Source: Mycobacterium sp. E3251 | GTDB lineage: Bacteria > Actinomycetota > Actinomycetes > Mycobacteriales > Mycobacteriaceae | Assembly: GCF_001666835.1 (NCBI RefSeq) | Contig: NZ_LZJF01000204.1 | Span: 1 to 44,211 of the forward strand | Direction of reading: 5' to 3' | Length of the DNA: 44,211 nucleotides | Shown: piece after piece, positions 7,700 through 15,560 of the stretch | How positions within the stretch are numbered: the first letter of the stretch is position 1 | Layout: each line of letters starts with the position of its first letter | The notes under the pieces: model-generated | Told to the model about the DNA's origin: nothing | Seen by the model: only the letters and a program-made list of their open reading frames with translations | Databases searched by the model: none | Translations under genes and position numbers: made by a program

Positions 7700-8504
7700 C
7701 GGCGCACCCCGAAAAGCGGCGGTGCTCGGCAAGCCGATCGCCCACTCGAAATCCCCGCAACTGCACCTGGCCGCCTACCGGGCGCTGGGGCTGCACGACT
7801 GGACCTACGAGCGCATCGAGTGCGACGCCGGGCAGCTGCCCGCGGTGGTGGGCGGGTTCGGGCCCGAGTGGGTCGGGGTGTCGGTGACCATGCCGGGCAA
7901 ATTCGCCGCGTTGCGGTTCGCCGACGAGCGCACCGAACGCGCCGAGCGGGTGGGGTCGGCCAACACGCTCGTCCGCACGCCGGCGGGCTGGCGGGCCGAC
8001 AACACTGACATCGACGGCGTAGCGGGAGCGCTGGCGGCAGAAGTGGAAGCGGCCGGGCCTGCGCTGGTGTGCGGGTCGGGTGGGACCGCGCCGGCGGCCG
8101 TGCTGGGGCTGGCCCAGCTGGGTGTCACCGCCATTACCGTCGTCGCGCGCGATCCGGACAAGGCCGCCCGGCTGGTGGATCTCGGCACGGAAATCGGGGT
8201 GCCGACGCGGTTCCTGGGGCTGGACAGCGACGAGCTGCCCGCCGCGGTGGCCGGCGCGGGGGTGCTGGTCAGCACGATCCCCGCGGAGGTCGGGGCGCGG
8301 TATGCGGACACCTTCGCGGCCATCCCGGTGCTGCTGGACGCCGTCTACGACCCGTGGCCCACGCCGCTGGCCGCCGCCGTGGCCGCCGCCGGCGGCCGCG
8401 TGATCAGCGGCCTGCAGATGCTGCTGCATCAGGCCTTCACCCAGGTCGAGCTATTCACAGGCCTGCCGGCGCCGCGAGAGGCCATGGCCGCCGCCTTGGG
8501 CTAG
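7677..8504 (+). CDS. aroE: Shikimate dehydrogenase
   Basis: NADP-dependent reduction of 3-dehydroshikimate to shikimate. Counting from GTG 7677, the 275-residue protein has the shikimate-binding SKSP at 24-27, the catalytic lysine K75 in VTMPGK, and the NTD motif near 109-111. A Rossmann-type CGSGGTAPA lies near 126-134, and a C-terminal GLQMLLHQA segment closes the substrate site. The open frame extends upstream, but there the mltG frame is real. The start near VSSIARADGAPRKAAVLG fits the family. Other shikimate genes follow downstream, with one membrane peptidase gene in between. Confidence 0.95.
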   Translation: MSSIARADGAPRKAAVLGKPIAHSKSPQLHLAAYRALGLHDWTYERIECDAGQLPAVVGGFGPEWVGVSVTMPGKFAALRFADERTERAERVGSANTLVRTPAGWRADNTDIDGVAGALAAEVEAAGPALVCGSGGTAPAAVLGLAQLGVTAITVVARDPDKAARLVDLGTEIGVPTRFLGLDSDELPAAVAGAGVLVSTIPAEVGARYADTFAAIPVLLDAVYDPWPTPLAAAVAAAGGRVISGLQMLLHQAFTQVELFTGLPAPREAMAAALG

Positions 8505-8507
8505 CGT
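8502..8507 (+). promoter_or_regulatory. -10 hexamer TAGCGT over the aroE stop codon
   Basis: TAGCGT includes the aroE stop (TAG, 8502-8504) and is followed by eight bases and ATG 8516. This suggests a leaderless internal promoter for the peptidase gene and perhaps the aro genes beyond it. Confidence 0.4.
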
Positions 8508-8515
8508 CCCGCGGC

Positions 8516-8953
8516 ATGGGGGTGACGGCGGCGGTCGCCGTGCTGGTCTGGCTGGCGGTGTTGAGCGGTTACGACATCCGCGAGCGCCGGTTGCCCAACC
8601 TGCTGACGCTGCCCGGGGCGGCGATGATCCTGCTGGCGGCCGCCGTGGCCGGGCGCGGCTGGCCCGCCGTCGCGGGGGCGACGGCGTTGACCGCGGTCTA
8701 TCTGCTGGTGCACTCCCTGGCCCCGGCGGGAATGGGAGCGGGAGACGTCAAGCTCGCGATCGGCCTGGGCGCGCTGGCCGGCTGCTTCGGCGCCGGGGTG
8801 TGGTTCTTGGCGGCGCTCGCGGCGCCGCTGCTGACCGTGTCGTGGGGCCTGCTCGGCCGGCTTCTCGGCCGCGCGTGCTCCGCGCGTGTGCCGCACGGCC
8901 CGTCGATGTGCGCGGCCACCGCCGCCGCAATCGGCCTGGCCCTCGGGATTTAA
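8516..8953 (+). CDS. Small A24-type prepilin peptidase-like membrane protein
   Basis: A 145-residue, almost wholly hydrophobic protein with about four to five membrane helices. Both aspartates of the A24 aspartic peptidase active site are visible: D in SGYDIRERRLPN near residue 19 and the GxGD-type GMGAGDVKL near 75-83. It lacks the N-terminal cysteine/methylase domain of full-length PilD, as do many actinobacterial TadV/CpaA-type peptidases. It matches Rv2551c in position. No pilin gene is in the window, so its substrate must lie elsewhere. The start is ATG 8516, eight bases after TAGCGT; GTG 8521 is out of frame. Confidence 0.88.
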   Translation: MGVTAAVAVLVWLAVLSGYDIRERRLPNLLTLPGAAMILLAAAVAGRGWPAVAGATALTAVYLLVHSLAPAGMGAGDVKLAIGLGALAGCFGAGVWFLAALAAPLLTVSWGLLGRLLGRACSARVPHGPSMCAATAAAIGLALGI

Positions 8954-8985
8954 GCCCGCCCGGGCGCACATGGGAAGATGATCGG

Positions 8986-10191
8986 GTGTTGCGTTGGATC
9001 ACCGCCGGGGAGTCGCATGGTCGTGCGTTGGTGGCCATGCTCGAGGGCATGGTCGCCGGCGTCGAGGTCAACTCGACCGATATCGGCGACCAGTTGGCCC
9101 GCCGGCGGCTCGGTTACGGCCGCGGCGCGCGGATGAAGTTCGAGCGCGACGCGGTGACCGTGCTGTCCGGGGTGCGCCACGGCATCACGCTGGGCGGCCC
9201 CATCGCCATCGAGATCGGCAACACCGAGTGGCCCAAGTGGGAGACCGTGATGGCCGCCGACCCGGTCGACCCGGCGGAACTGGCCAATGTCGCGCGCAAC
9301 GAACCGCTCACCCGGCCGCGGCCCGGCCACGCCGATTACGCGGGCATGCTCAAGTACGGCTTCGACGACGCCCGGCCCGTGCTGGAGCGGGCCAGCGCCC
9401 GGGAAACCGCCGCCCGCGTCGCGGTCGGCACCGTCGCGCGGTCCTTCCTGCGCCAGGCGCTGGGTGTCGAGGTGCTTTCGCACGTGATCGCGATCGGTCC
9501 GTCGGCGCCCTACGACGGCCCGCCGCCGCGCCCGGAGGACCTGCCCGCGATCGACGACAGCCCGGTACGCGCCTTCGACAAGGGCGCCGAAGAAGCGATG
9601 ATCGCCGAGATCGAGGCGGCCAAGAAGGACGGCGACACCCTTGGCGGCGTGGTCGAGGTGGTGGCCGTGGGCCTGCCGGTCGGGCTGGGTTCGTTCACCA
9701 GCGGCGACAACCGGCTCGACAGCCAGCTCGCCGCCGCGGTGATGGGCATCCAGGCCATCAAGGGCGTGGAGATCGGCGACGGCTTCGAAACGGCCCGCCG
9801 CCGCGGCAGCCGCGCCCACGACGAGATGTATCCCGGACCCGACGGCGTGGTCCGCTCGACCAACCGCGCGGGCGGGCTGGAGGGCGGCATGACCAACGGG
9901 CAGCCGCTGCGGGTGCGCGCCGCGATGAAGCCCATCTCCACCGTGCCGCGGGCGCTGGCCACCGTCGACATGGCGACCGGCGACGAGGCCGTCGCCATCC
10001 ACCAGCGCTCGGACGTGTGCGCGGTCCCGGCCGCCGGCGTCGTCGTCGAGGCCATGGTGGCGCTCGTGCTGGCCCGGGCGGCGCTGGAGAAGTTCGGCGG
10101 CGATTCGCTCACCGAAACCTGCCGCAACATCGAGGCGTATCGGCGCGCGGTCGCCGACCGGGAAGCGCCGGCCGCCCGGGGTACCGCCTGA
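8986..10191 (+). CDS. aroC: Chorismate synthase
   Basis: FMN-dependent conversion of EPSP to chorismate, the last shared step of aromatic biosynthesis (called aroF in M. tuberculosis). The 401-residue length equals that recalled for the M. tuberculosis enzyme. Signatures seen are GESHGRAL (residues 8-15), RRLGYGRGARM, RPGHADYAGMLKYG, RASARETAARVA, and near the C-terminus a GGMTNGQPLRVRAAMKP flavin-site segment. The GTG at 8986 is preceded by GGGAAG. It overlaps aroK by one base (TGATG). Only 32 bp separate it from the peptidase gene, where M. tuberculosis has several extra genes including vapBC20. Confidence 0.98.
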   Translation: MLRWITAGESHGRALVAMLEGMVAGVEVNSTDIGDQLARRRLGYGRGARMKFERDAVTVLSGVRHGITLGGPIAIEIGNTEWPKWETVMAADPVDPAELANVARNEPLTRPRPGHADYAGMLKYGFDDARPVLERASARETAARVAVGTVARSFLRQALGVEVLSHVIAIGPSAPYDGPPPRPEDLPAIDDSPVRAFDKGAEEAMIAEIEAAKKDGDTLGGVVEVVAVGLPVGLGSFTSGDNRLDSQLAAAVMGIQAIKGVEIGDGFETARRRGSRAHDEMYPGPDGVVRSTNRAGGLEGGMTNGQPLRVRAAMKPISTVPRALATVDMATGDEAVAIHQRSDVCAVPAAGVVVEAMVALVLARAALEKFGGDSLTETCRNIEAYRRAVADREAPAARGTA

Positions 10192-10727
10192 TGGCGCCCA
10201 GGGCGGTACTCGTCGGGTTGCCGGGATCGGGCAAGTCCACGATCGGGCGGCGCCTGGCCAAGGCGCTGGGCGTCGGGTTCCTGGACACCGATGCGGCGAT
10301 CGAGCAGCAGACCGGGCGCAGCATCGCCGACATCTTCGCCACGGACGGAGAGCAGGAGTTCCGCCGCATCGAGGAGGGCGCGGTGCGCGCCGCGTTGGCC
10401 GACCATGACGGCGTGTTGTCGCTCGGCGGTGGGGCCGTCACCAGCCCGGGGGTCTGTTCGGCGCTCGCCGGCCACACCGTCATCTACTTGGAGATCGGCG
10501 CCAACGAGGGCGTGCGGCGCACCGGCGGCAGCGCCGTGCGGCCGCTGCTCGCCGGCCCGGACCGCGCCGAGAAATACAAGGCGCTGATGGCCGAGCGGGT
10601 CCCGCTGTACCGGCGCGTTTCGACGATCCGCGTCGACACCAATCGCCGCAATCCCGGGGCGGTCGTGCGCTACATCGTGTCCCGGCTGCAGACCCCGGAC
10701 AACGCCCACGCGGAGGCGGCGACATGA
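10191..10727 (+). CDS. aroK: Shikimate kinase
   Basis: Phosphorylates shikimate at the 3-hydroxyl using ATP. In the 178-residue protein the Walker A motif GLPGSGKST is at 9-17 and the Mg/shikimate-binding DTD is at 32-34. R58 lies in EFRRIEE and the GGG motif is at about 79-81. The lid arginine is in VRPLLAG and an adenine-binding Arg is in LYRRVST. These positions match the well-studied mycobacterial enzyme. It overlaps aroC by 1 nt and aroB by 4 nt. Confidence 0.97.
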   Translation: MAPRAVLVGLPGSGKSTIGRRLAKALGVGFLDTDAAIEQQTGRSIADIFATDGEQEFRRIEEGAVRAALADHDGVLSLGGGAVTSPGVCSALAGHTVIYLEIGANEGVRRTGGSAVRPLLAGPDRAEKYKALMAERVPLYRRVSTIRVDTNRRNPGAVVRYIVSRLQTPDNAHAEAAT

Positions 10728-11806
10728 CCCACACCGTGCAGGTGGCCGTCGACCCGCCGTACCCGGTGATCATCGGGACCGACCTGGGCGACCAGCTGGT
10801 CGAACTGCTCTGCGACCGGCACCGGGTGGCCGTCGTGCACCAACCGGCGCTCGCGCAAACCGCAGAAGCGATCCGAAGCCGCCTGGCGGACAAGGGCGTC
10901 GACGCGCACCGCATCGAAATCCCCGACGCCGAGGCCGGAAAGGACCTACCCGTCGTCGGATTCCTCTGGGAAGTCCTGGGCCGCATCGGGATTGACCGCA
11001 AAGACGCGTTGGTCAGCCTCGGCGGCGGCGCCGCCACCGACGTCGCCGGGTTCGCGGCGGCCACTTGGCTGCGCGGCGTCGACATCGTCCACATTCCCAC
11101 CACGCTGCTCGGCATGGTCGACGCGGCCGTCGGCGGCAAGACGGGCATCAACACCGACGCGGGCAAGAACCTGGTGGGCGCGTTTCATCAGCCGCTGGCG
11201 GTGCTGGTCGACCTGGCGACCCTGGAAACGTTGCCGCACAACGAACTCGTCGCCGGGATGGCCGAGGTGGTCAAGGCCGGCTTCATCGCCGACCCGGTGA
11301 TCCTCGATCTCATCGAGGCCGACCCGCAGGCCGCCGTCGACCCCACCGGCGACGTGCTTCCGGAGCTGATCCGGCGCTCGATCGCCGTCAAGGCGCAGGT
11401 CGTCGCCGCCGACGAGAAGGAGTCGGAGCTGCGCGAAATCCTGAACTATGGCCACACATTGGCGCATGCGATCGAGCGCCGGGAGCGCTACGAGTGGCGC
11501 CACGGCGCCGCGGTGTCGGTGGGCCTGGTGTTCGCCGCGGAGCTGGCCAGGCTGGCCGGCCGGCTCGACGACGCGACCGCGCAGCGCCACCGCACCGTCC
11601 TGTCGGCGCTCGGCCTGCCGGTCGGCTACGACCCCGACGCGTTGCCGCAACTGCTGGAATACATGGCCCAGGACAAGAAGTCGCGCGCCGGGGTGCTGAG
11701 GTTCGTGGTGCTCGACGGGCTGGCCAAGCCGGGGCGGCTGGCCGGCCCCGACCCGTCGCTGCTGGCGGCGGCTTACGCCGGGCTGTCCGACGAAGGGGAC
11801 GCCTGA
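10724..11806 (+). CDS. aroB: 3-Dehydroquinate synthase
   Basis: NAD- and divalent-metal-dependent cyclisation of DAHP to 3-dehydroquinate. The 360-residue protein shows the NAD-binding SLGGGAATDVAGFAAATW, the PTTLLGMVDAAVGGKTGIN signature, and KNLVGAFHQP. The metal-binding Glu is in MAEVVKAGF, and the metal histidines are in LNYGHTLAHAIE and WRHGAAVSVG. The start is ATGA, overlapping aroK, and the end overlaps aroQ by one base. Confidence 0.97.
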   Translation: MTHTVQVAVDPPYPVIIGTDLGDQLVELLCDRHRVAVVHQPALAQTAEAIRSRLADKGVDAHRIEIPDAEAGKDLPVVGFLWEVLGRIGIDRKDALVSLGGGAATDVAGFAAATWLRGVDIVHIPTTLLGMVDAAVGGKTGINTDAGKNLVGAFHQPLAVLVDLATLETLPHNELVAGMAEVVKAGFIADPVILDLIEADPQAAVDPTGDVLPELIRRSIAVKAQVVAADEKESELREILNYGHTLAHAIERRERYEWRHGAAVSVGLVFAAELARLAGRLDDATAQRHRTVLSALGLPVGYDPDALPQLLEYMAQDKKSRAGVLRFVVLDGLAKPGRLAGPDPSLLAAAYAGLSDEGDA

Positions 11807-12252
11807 TGGCCACCACCGTCACCGTGCAAGTCATCAACGGCCCGAACCTGGGCCGGCTGGGCCGCCGCGAGCCCGAGGTGTACGGGGACACCACGCACGA
11901 TCAACTCGCCGCGCTGATCGAGCGGGAGGCCGCCGCGCTCGGCCTGAAAGCCGTTGTGCGCCAGAGCGACAACGAAGCGCAACTGCTGGACTGGATCCAT
12001 TCGGCCGCCGACGCGGGCGAACCGGTGATCCTCAACGCCGGCGGCCTGACCCACACCTCGGTCGCGCTGCGCGACGCGTGCGCCGAGTTGCGCGGGCCCC
12101 TGATCGAGGTGCACATCTCCAACGTGCATGCCCGCGAAGACTTTCGGCGCCACTCGTACCTCAGCCCGGTCGCGACGGGGGTAATCGTCGGGCTGGGAAT
12201 CCAGGGCTACCTGCTCGCCCTGCGCTACCTGGCGGAAGCCGCCACGGGTTAG
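11806..12252 (+). CDS. aroQ: Type II 3-dehydroquinate dehydratase
   Basis: Dehydrates 3-dehydroquinate by the type II (trans) route; called aroD in M. tuberculosis. The 148-residue protein has the NGPNLGRLGRREPEVYG signature. The catalytic Tyr is Y26, and R21 is in the flexible loop. Substrate-binding Asn (LNAGGLTHTS) and the catalytic His H103 in EVHISN follow, then the RRHSYLSP segment. It is the last gene of the aro run and ends tail-to-tail, overlapping by 4 nt, with the opposite-strand membrane gene. Confidence 0.97.
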   Translation: MATTVTVQVINGPNLGRLGRREPEVYGDTTHDQLAALIEREAAALGLKAVVRQSDNEAQLLDWIHSAADAGEPVILNAGGLTHTSVALRDACAELRGPLIEVHISNVHAREDFRRHSYLSPVATGVIVGLGIQGYLLALRYLAEAATG

Positions 12253-12962
12253 CCCTTGCCGGGCTCGTTGCCCGGTGTGGTCGGCTCGTCGCCGGCCTTG
12301 CGGATCACCTCGGTTTTGGGCTCGGACTCGCTCTTGGCGATCGTCTCGGTCGGTGCCTCGCGTTCGGTGGTGCCCATCGTTTCGGTCGGGGCGTCCCGCT
12401 CGGCCGTGGCGACCGCCGCGGTCCGCTCCTCGTGCTGCGCTCCAGCCGTGGGGATCTCCCCGGTCGGCGCGTCGTCAGCGCGCACCGCGGAGAACACATC
12501 CGTGTCGGCCCGCTCCTCGTCCGTTCCCGGCCTGCGGGGCGGCGGATTGCGGTCGACGCGCCAGCGGCCGATGGTGACGCCGATGATCCCGGGCAGGAAC
12601 ACGCACAGGGCGGTGAACGCCGCGAACGTGGTCAACTCGTTGATCAGGCCGCCGGTGTAGAGGCCGTTGTACACCAGCGCGATGAGCCAGGACACGGCTC
12701 CGGACAGGACGCCGGCCACCAGGCCGGCCAGCAGCCAGGTCATCGCCAGGTCGCCCCGCCGGTCCGGGTCGGGGTTCGCTTTCGCGTCGGCCCGGCCGTC
12801 GAGCACCCCCCACACGGCTACGCCGATGATGAACAAAAGCAGCAGCACCACGCTAAAAAGCCCGGCCTGCGTCTGCCACGCGTTTATCAACGCGCCTTGG
12901 AACAAGCGAACGATTACCATCGCCGCGGCGTAGACCAATCCGCGCAGCATCCAGGACCTCAT
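12249..12962 (-). CDS. B-4DMT-like membrane protein with a long acidic/Thr-rich C-terminal tail (Rv2536-like)
   Basis: A 237-residue protein. Four membrane helices lie in the first 130 residues (around 5-22, 35-55, 70-95 and 108-130). A hydrophilic tail of about 100 residues follows. The tail begins with RWRVDRNPPPRR and holds repeated acidic Thr-rich units (ERDAPTETMG, then EREAPTETIA, then ESEPKTEVI). Such tails are candidate Ser/Thr-kinase targets, but this is inference. The ATG at 12962 lies eight bases from a TACGCT -10 element. A TTG two codons upstream is the only alternative. Function unknown. Confidence 0.85.
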   Translation of the reverse strand: MRSWMLRGLVYAAAMVIVRLFQGALINAWQTQAGLFSVVLLLLFIIGVAVWGVLDGRADAKANPDPDRRGDLAMTWLLAGLVAGVLSGAVSWLIALVYNGLYTGGLINELTTFAAFTALCVFLPGIIGVTIGRWRVDRNPPPRRPGTDEERADTDVFSAVRADDAPTGEIPTAGAQHEERTAAVATAERDAPTETMGTTEREAPTETIAKSESEPKTEVIRKAGDEPTTPGNEPGKG

Positions 12963-12970
12963 GGGCAATC

Positions 12971-12976
12971 AGCGTA
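12971..12976 (-). promoter_or_regulatory. -10 hexamer TACGCT, leaderless promoter of the Rv2536-like gene
   Basis: On the reverse strand TACGCT is followed by eight bases and the ATG at 12962. It lies back-to-back with the pepQ -10 element, only five bases away. Confidence 0.55.
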
Positions 12977-12981
12977 GCGAG

Positions 12982-12987
12982 TACCGT
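12982..12987 (+). promoter_or_regulatory. -10 hexamer TACCGT, leaderless promoter of pepQ
   Basis: TACCGT is followed by eight bases and the GTG start of the M24 peptidase at 12996. The whole divergent control region is 33 bp. Confidence 0.55.
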
Positions 12988-12995
12988 CAAGGGTC

Positions 12996-14114
12996 GTGAC
13001 ACATTCTCAGCGCCGGGACAACCTGAAGGCGCAAATCCGGGCCGGTGGACTCGACGCGATGCTGGTCAGCGACCTGAACAACGTGCGCTACCTGTCCGGT
13101 TTCACCGGATCGAACGGCGCGTTGCTGGTTTTCGCCGACGACCGCGGCCCGGTACTGGCCACCGACGGCCGGTATCGCACCCAGGCCGCGGAGCAGGCGC
13201 CGGGGATCGAGATCGCCATCGAACGCGCCCTCGGGCGCCACCTGGTCGGCCGGGCCGCCGACGACGGCGTCGGGAAGCTGGGCTTCGAGAGCAACGTGGT
13301 CACCGTCGACGCCTTCGACGTCCTGACCAGCGAACTCGGCGAACGCAAGGCCGCCACCGAGCTGGTGCGGGCCGCCGGGACCGTCGAGGCGCTGCGCGAG
13401 GTCAAAGACGACGGCGAGGTGGCGCTGCTGCGGCTGGCCTGCGAGGCGGCCGACGCCGCCCTCGCCGAGCTGGTGGAGCGCGGCGGCCTGCGGCCCGGAC
13501 GAACCGAACGCGAGGTGAGCCGCGAGCTCGAGGCGCTGATGCTCGACCACGGCGCCGACGCGATCTCGTTCGAGACCATCGTCGCCGCCGGGCCGAATTC
13601 GGCGATCCCGCATCACCGCCCCACCGACGCCGCGCTCGCGGCCGGGGATTTCGTCAAGATCGACTTCGGCGCGCTGGTGGCCGGCTATCACTCCGACATG
13701 ACCCGCACCTTCGTGCTCGGCAAGGCCGCCGACTGGCAGCGGGAGATCTACCAGCTGGTCGCCGACGCCCAGCGGGCCGGGCGGGAGGCGTTGCGGGCGG
13801 GCGCCAACCTGCGCGACGTCGACGGCGCGGCGCGCCAGCTCATCGTCGACGCGGGCTACGGCGAGCAGTTCGGCCACGGGCTGGGGCACGGAGTGGGGTT
13901 GCAGATCCACGAGGCGCCGGGGATCGGGGCCACGTCGACCGGCACGCTGCTGGCCGGCTCGGTGGTGACCGTCGAGCCGGGCGTCTACCTGCCGGGTCGC
14001 GGCGGCGTGCGCATCGAGGACACCCTGGTCGTGCCCGGCGAGGCGGCGGCGACCCGCGGGCAGGCGCCGGAGTTGCTCACCCGGTTTCCCAAGGAGTTGG
14101 CGGTTCTCGCCTAG
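12996..14114 (+). CDS. pepQ: M24-family Xaa-Pro dipeptidase/aminopeptidase
   Basis: Cytoplasmic metallopeptidase with the creatinase/prolidase layout: an N-terminal domain of about 125 residues (NVRYLSGFTGSNGALLV) and a C-terminal pita-bread domain. All five metal ligands can be placed. Two Asp are in IDFGALVAGYHSDMTR, His is in GHGLGHGVGL, and Glu residues are in TVEPGVYLPG and RIEDTLVV. The length is 372 residues, as in Rv2535c. The gene symbol is traditional; whether it prefers dipeptides or longer Xaa-Pro substrates cannot be read from sequence. GTG start, probably leaderless. Confidence 0.93.
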   Translation: MTHSQRRDNLKAQIRAGGLDAMLVSDLNNVRYLSGFTGSNGALLVFADDRGPVLATDGRYRTQAAEQAPGIEIAIERALGRHLVGRAADDGVGKLGFESNVVTVDAFDVLTSELGERKAATELVRAAGTVEALREVKDDGEVALLRLACEAADAALAELVERGGLRPGRTEREVSRELEALMLDHGADAISFETIVAAGPNSAIPHHRPTDAALAAGDFVKIDFGALVAGYHSDMTRTFVLGKAADWQREIYQLVADAQRAGREALRAGANLRDVDGAARQLIVDAGYGEQFGHGLGHGVGLQIHEAPGIGATSTGTLLAGSVVTVEPGVYLPGRGGVRIEDTLVVPGEAAATRGQAPELLTRFPKELAVLA

Positions 14115-14150
14115 ACGAACCGCGCGGTTCAGTCGGCCGGGCCGCCGGGG

Positions 14151-14156
14151 TAAAGT
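14151..14156 (+). promoter_or_regulatory. -10 hexamer TAAAGT, leaderless-type promoter of the 73-aa gene
   Basis: TAAAGT is followed by eight bases and GTG 14165. It gives the small open frame its own promoter, separate from pepQ. Confidence 0.45.
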
Positions 14157-14164
14157 CGGGTGGC

Positions 14165-14386
14165 GTGAATGGGGTGGAGCCAATCGAACGTGGGCTGGCG
14201 CGCCTACGGGATTTTCGGTGGGAGCTGGACGCGCAACCCCTGCGGGAGCTGCGGCTGGAGATCGACATCGTGTATATCCCCATCCCGGTGCCGTTTTCCG
14301 GCGGGAAAAAGCTCAACGTCCCCTTCTTGACGATGATCAAGCCCCTGCGGCCCGCGCCGAGCGAGCCGGCCGAGACCGGCCCTTAA
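14165..14386 (+). CDS. Small uncharacterised protein, 73 aa
   Basis: A GTG-started frame of 73 residues between pepQ and efp. Codon third positions are GC-rich as in neighbouring real genes, and a TAAAGT -10 element is correctly spaced for a leaderless transcript. The N-terminal half is charged (ERGLARLRDFRWELD, then LRELRLEID). The middle is an unusual hydrophobic Pro/Ile run (IVYIPIPVPFSGGKKLNVPF) and the tail is Pro-rich. It is too polar for a clear membrane helix. I recognise no family. M. tuberculosis has no annotated gene I recall here. Confidence 0.55.
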   Translation: MNGVEPIERGLARLRDFRWELDAQPLRELRLEIDIVYIPIPVPFSGGKKLNVPFLTMIKPLRPAPSEPAETGP

Positions 14387-14435
14387 CGCGGAGCTTCCCG
14401 CCACCCGACGCGCGGGCGTCGGCCGCGCCGCGCTT

Positions 14436-14441
14436 TAGACT
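14436..14441 (+). promoter_or_regulatory. -10 hexamer TAGACT upstream of efp
   Basis: TAGACT lies 62 bases before the efp GTG, leaving a leader of about 50 nt that contains an AGGAG (14486-14490) 12 bases from the start. Confidence 0.4.
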
Positions 14442-14502
14442 GACCGACAAATTGCAGACAGGTCGCGACCGACTGTCCATCCTCTAGGAGATACACCGAA
14501 CC

Positions 14503-15066
14503 GTGGCAAGCACCGCCGATTTCAAGAACGGACTGGTGCTGGTGATCGACGGCCAGCTCTGGCAGATCGTCGAGTTCCAGCACGTCAAACCGGGCAAGGG
14601 CCCGGCTTTCGTGCGCACCAAGCTGAAGAACGTGCTTTCCGGCAAGGTCGTCGACAAGACGTACAACGCCGGCGTGAAGGTGGAGACGGCCACCGTCGAC
14701 CGGCGCGACACCACCTACCTGTACCGCGACGGCTCAGACTTCGTATTCATGGACAGCCAGGACTACGAGCAGCACCCGCTGCCGGAGTCGCTGGTCGGCG
14801 ACGCCGCCCGGTTCCTGCTCGAGGGGCTGCCGGTGCAGGTCGCCTTCCACAACGGGGCCCCGCTGTACATCGAGCTGCCGGTGTCGGTCGAGATGGAGGT
14901 CACCCACACCGAACCGGGCCTGCAGGGCGACCGGTCCAGCGCCGGCACGAAGCCCGCCACCGTGGAGACGGGGGCGGAGATCCAGGTGCCGCTGTTCATC
15001 AACACCGGCGACAAGCTGAAGGTGGACACGCGCGACGGCAGCTATTTGGGGCGCGTCAACGCGTGA
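14503..15066 (+). CDS. efp: Translation elongation factor P
   Basis: EF-P rescues ribosomes stalled at polyproline stretches. The 187-residue chain has the KOW-like N-domain with the tip loop HVKPGKGPAFVRTKL, whose Lys points at the peptidyl-transferase centre, and two OB domains. The C-terminal signature includes IQVPLFINTGDKLKVDTRDG. The GTG start is preceded by AGGAG. It overlaps nusB by 4 nt (GTGA). Long Pro-rich proteins encoded nearby would be plausible clients. Confidence 0.97.
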   Translation: MASTADFKNGLVLVIDGQLWQIVEFQHVKPGKGPAFVRTKLKNVLSGKVVDKTYNAGVKVETATVDRRDTTYLYRDGSDFVFMDSQDYEQHPLPESLVGDAARFLLEGLPVQVAFHNGAPLYIELPVSVEMEVTHTEPGLQGDRSSAGTKPATVETGAEIQVPLFINTGDKLKVDTRDGSYLGRVNA

Positions 15067-15560
15067 GCAGGCCCGTCAGGGGGCGCCATCAGGCCCGCAA
15101 GCGTGCCGTCGACCTGTTGTTCGAGGCGGAGGCCCGCGGGATGGGGCCGGCCGAGGTCGTCGACGGGCGCGCCACGCTGGCCGCGGCGAACTCGGAGGTG
15201 GCGCCGCTGCAGCCGTACACGGTCGCGGCCGCCCGCGGTGTCGGCGAGCACGCCGCCCACATCGACGACCTGATCAGCTCGCACCTGCAGGGCTGGACGC
15301 TGGACCGGCTGCCCGCCGTCGATCGCGCCATCCTGCGGGTCGCGGTGTGGGAGCTGCTCTACGCCGACGACGTCCCGGAGCCGGTAGCCGTGGACGAGGC
15401 CGTGCAGCTGGCCAAGGAGCTGTCCACCGACGACTCGCCGGCCTTCGTCAACGGCGTGCTGGGCCAGGTCATGCTGGTGACGCCGCAGATCCGGGCGGCC
15501 GCGGCGGCGGTTCGTTCGAGTGCGGCCGGCGCGCCGGAAACCGAGGAACGCCAGGCGTGA
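15063..15560 (+). CDS. nusB: Transcription antitermination factor NusB
   Basis: All-helical NusB protein of 165 residues that binds boxA RNA with NusE in rRNA antitermination. Recognisable features are the N-terminal Arg-rich RGRHQARKRAVDLLFEAE and the second half WTLDRLPAVDRAILRVAVWELLY. AVDEAVQLAKELSTDDSPAFVNGVLG is the usual C-terminal signature; only its two halves are conserved strictly. A tail of about 20 residues (AAAVRSSAAGAPETEERQA) is extra. It overlaps efp and the next gene by 4 nt each. Confidence 0.96.
   Translation: MSRPVRGRHQARKRAVDLLFEAEARGMGPAEVVDGRATLAAANSEVAPLQPYTVAAARGVGEHAAHIDDLISSHLQGWTLDRLPAVDRAILRVAVWELLYADDVPEPVAVDEAVQLAKELSTDDSPAFVNGVLGQVMLVTPQIRAAAAAVRSSAAGAPETEERQA

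Noticed and set aside
8994..10727. 577-aa forward frame spanning aroC and aroK
   Set aside because: Its first part is an out-of-frame Arg-rich read of aroC. Only its last 178 residues are real, and they are aroK.
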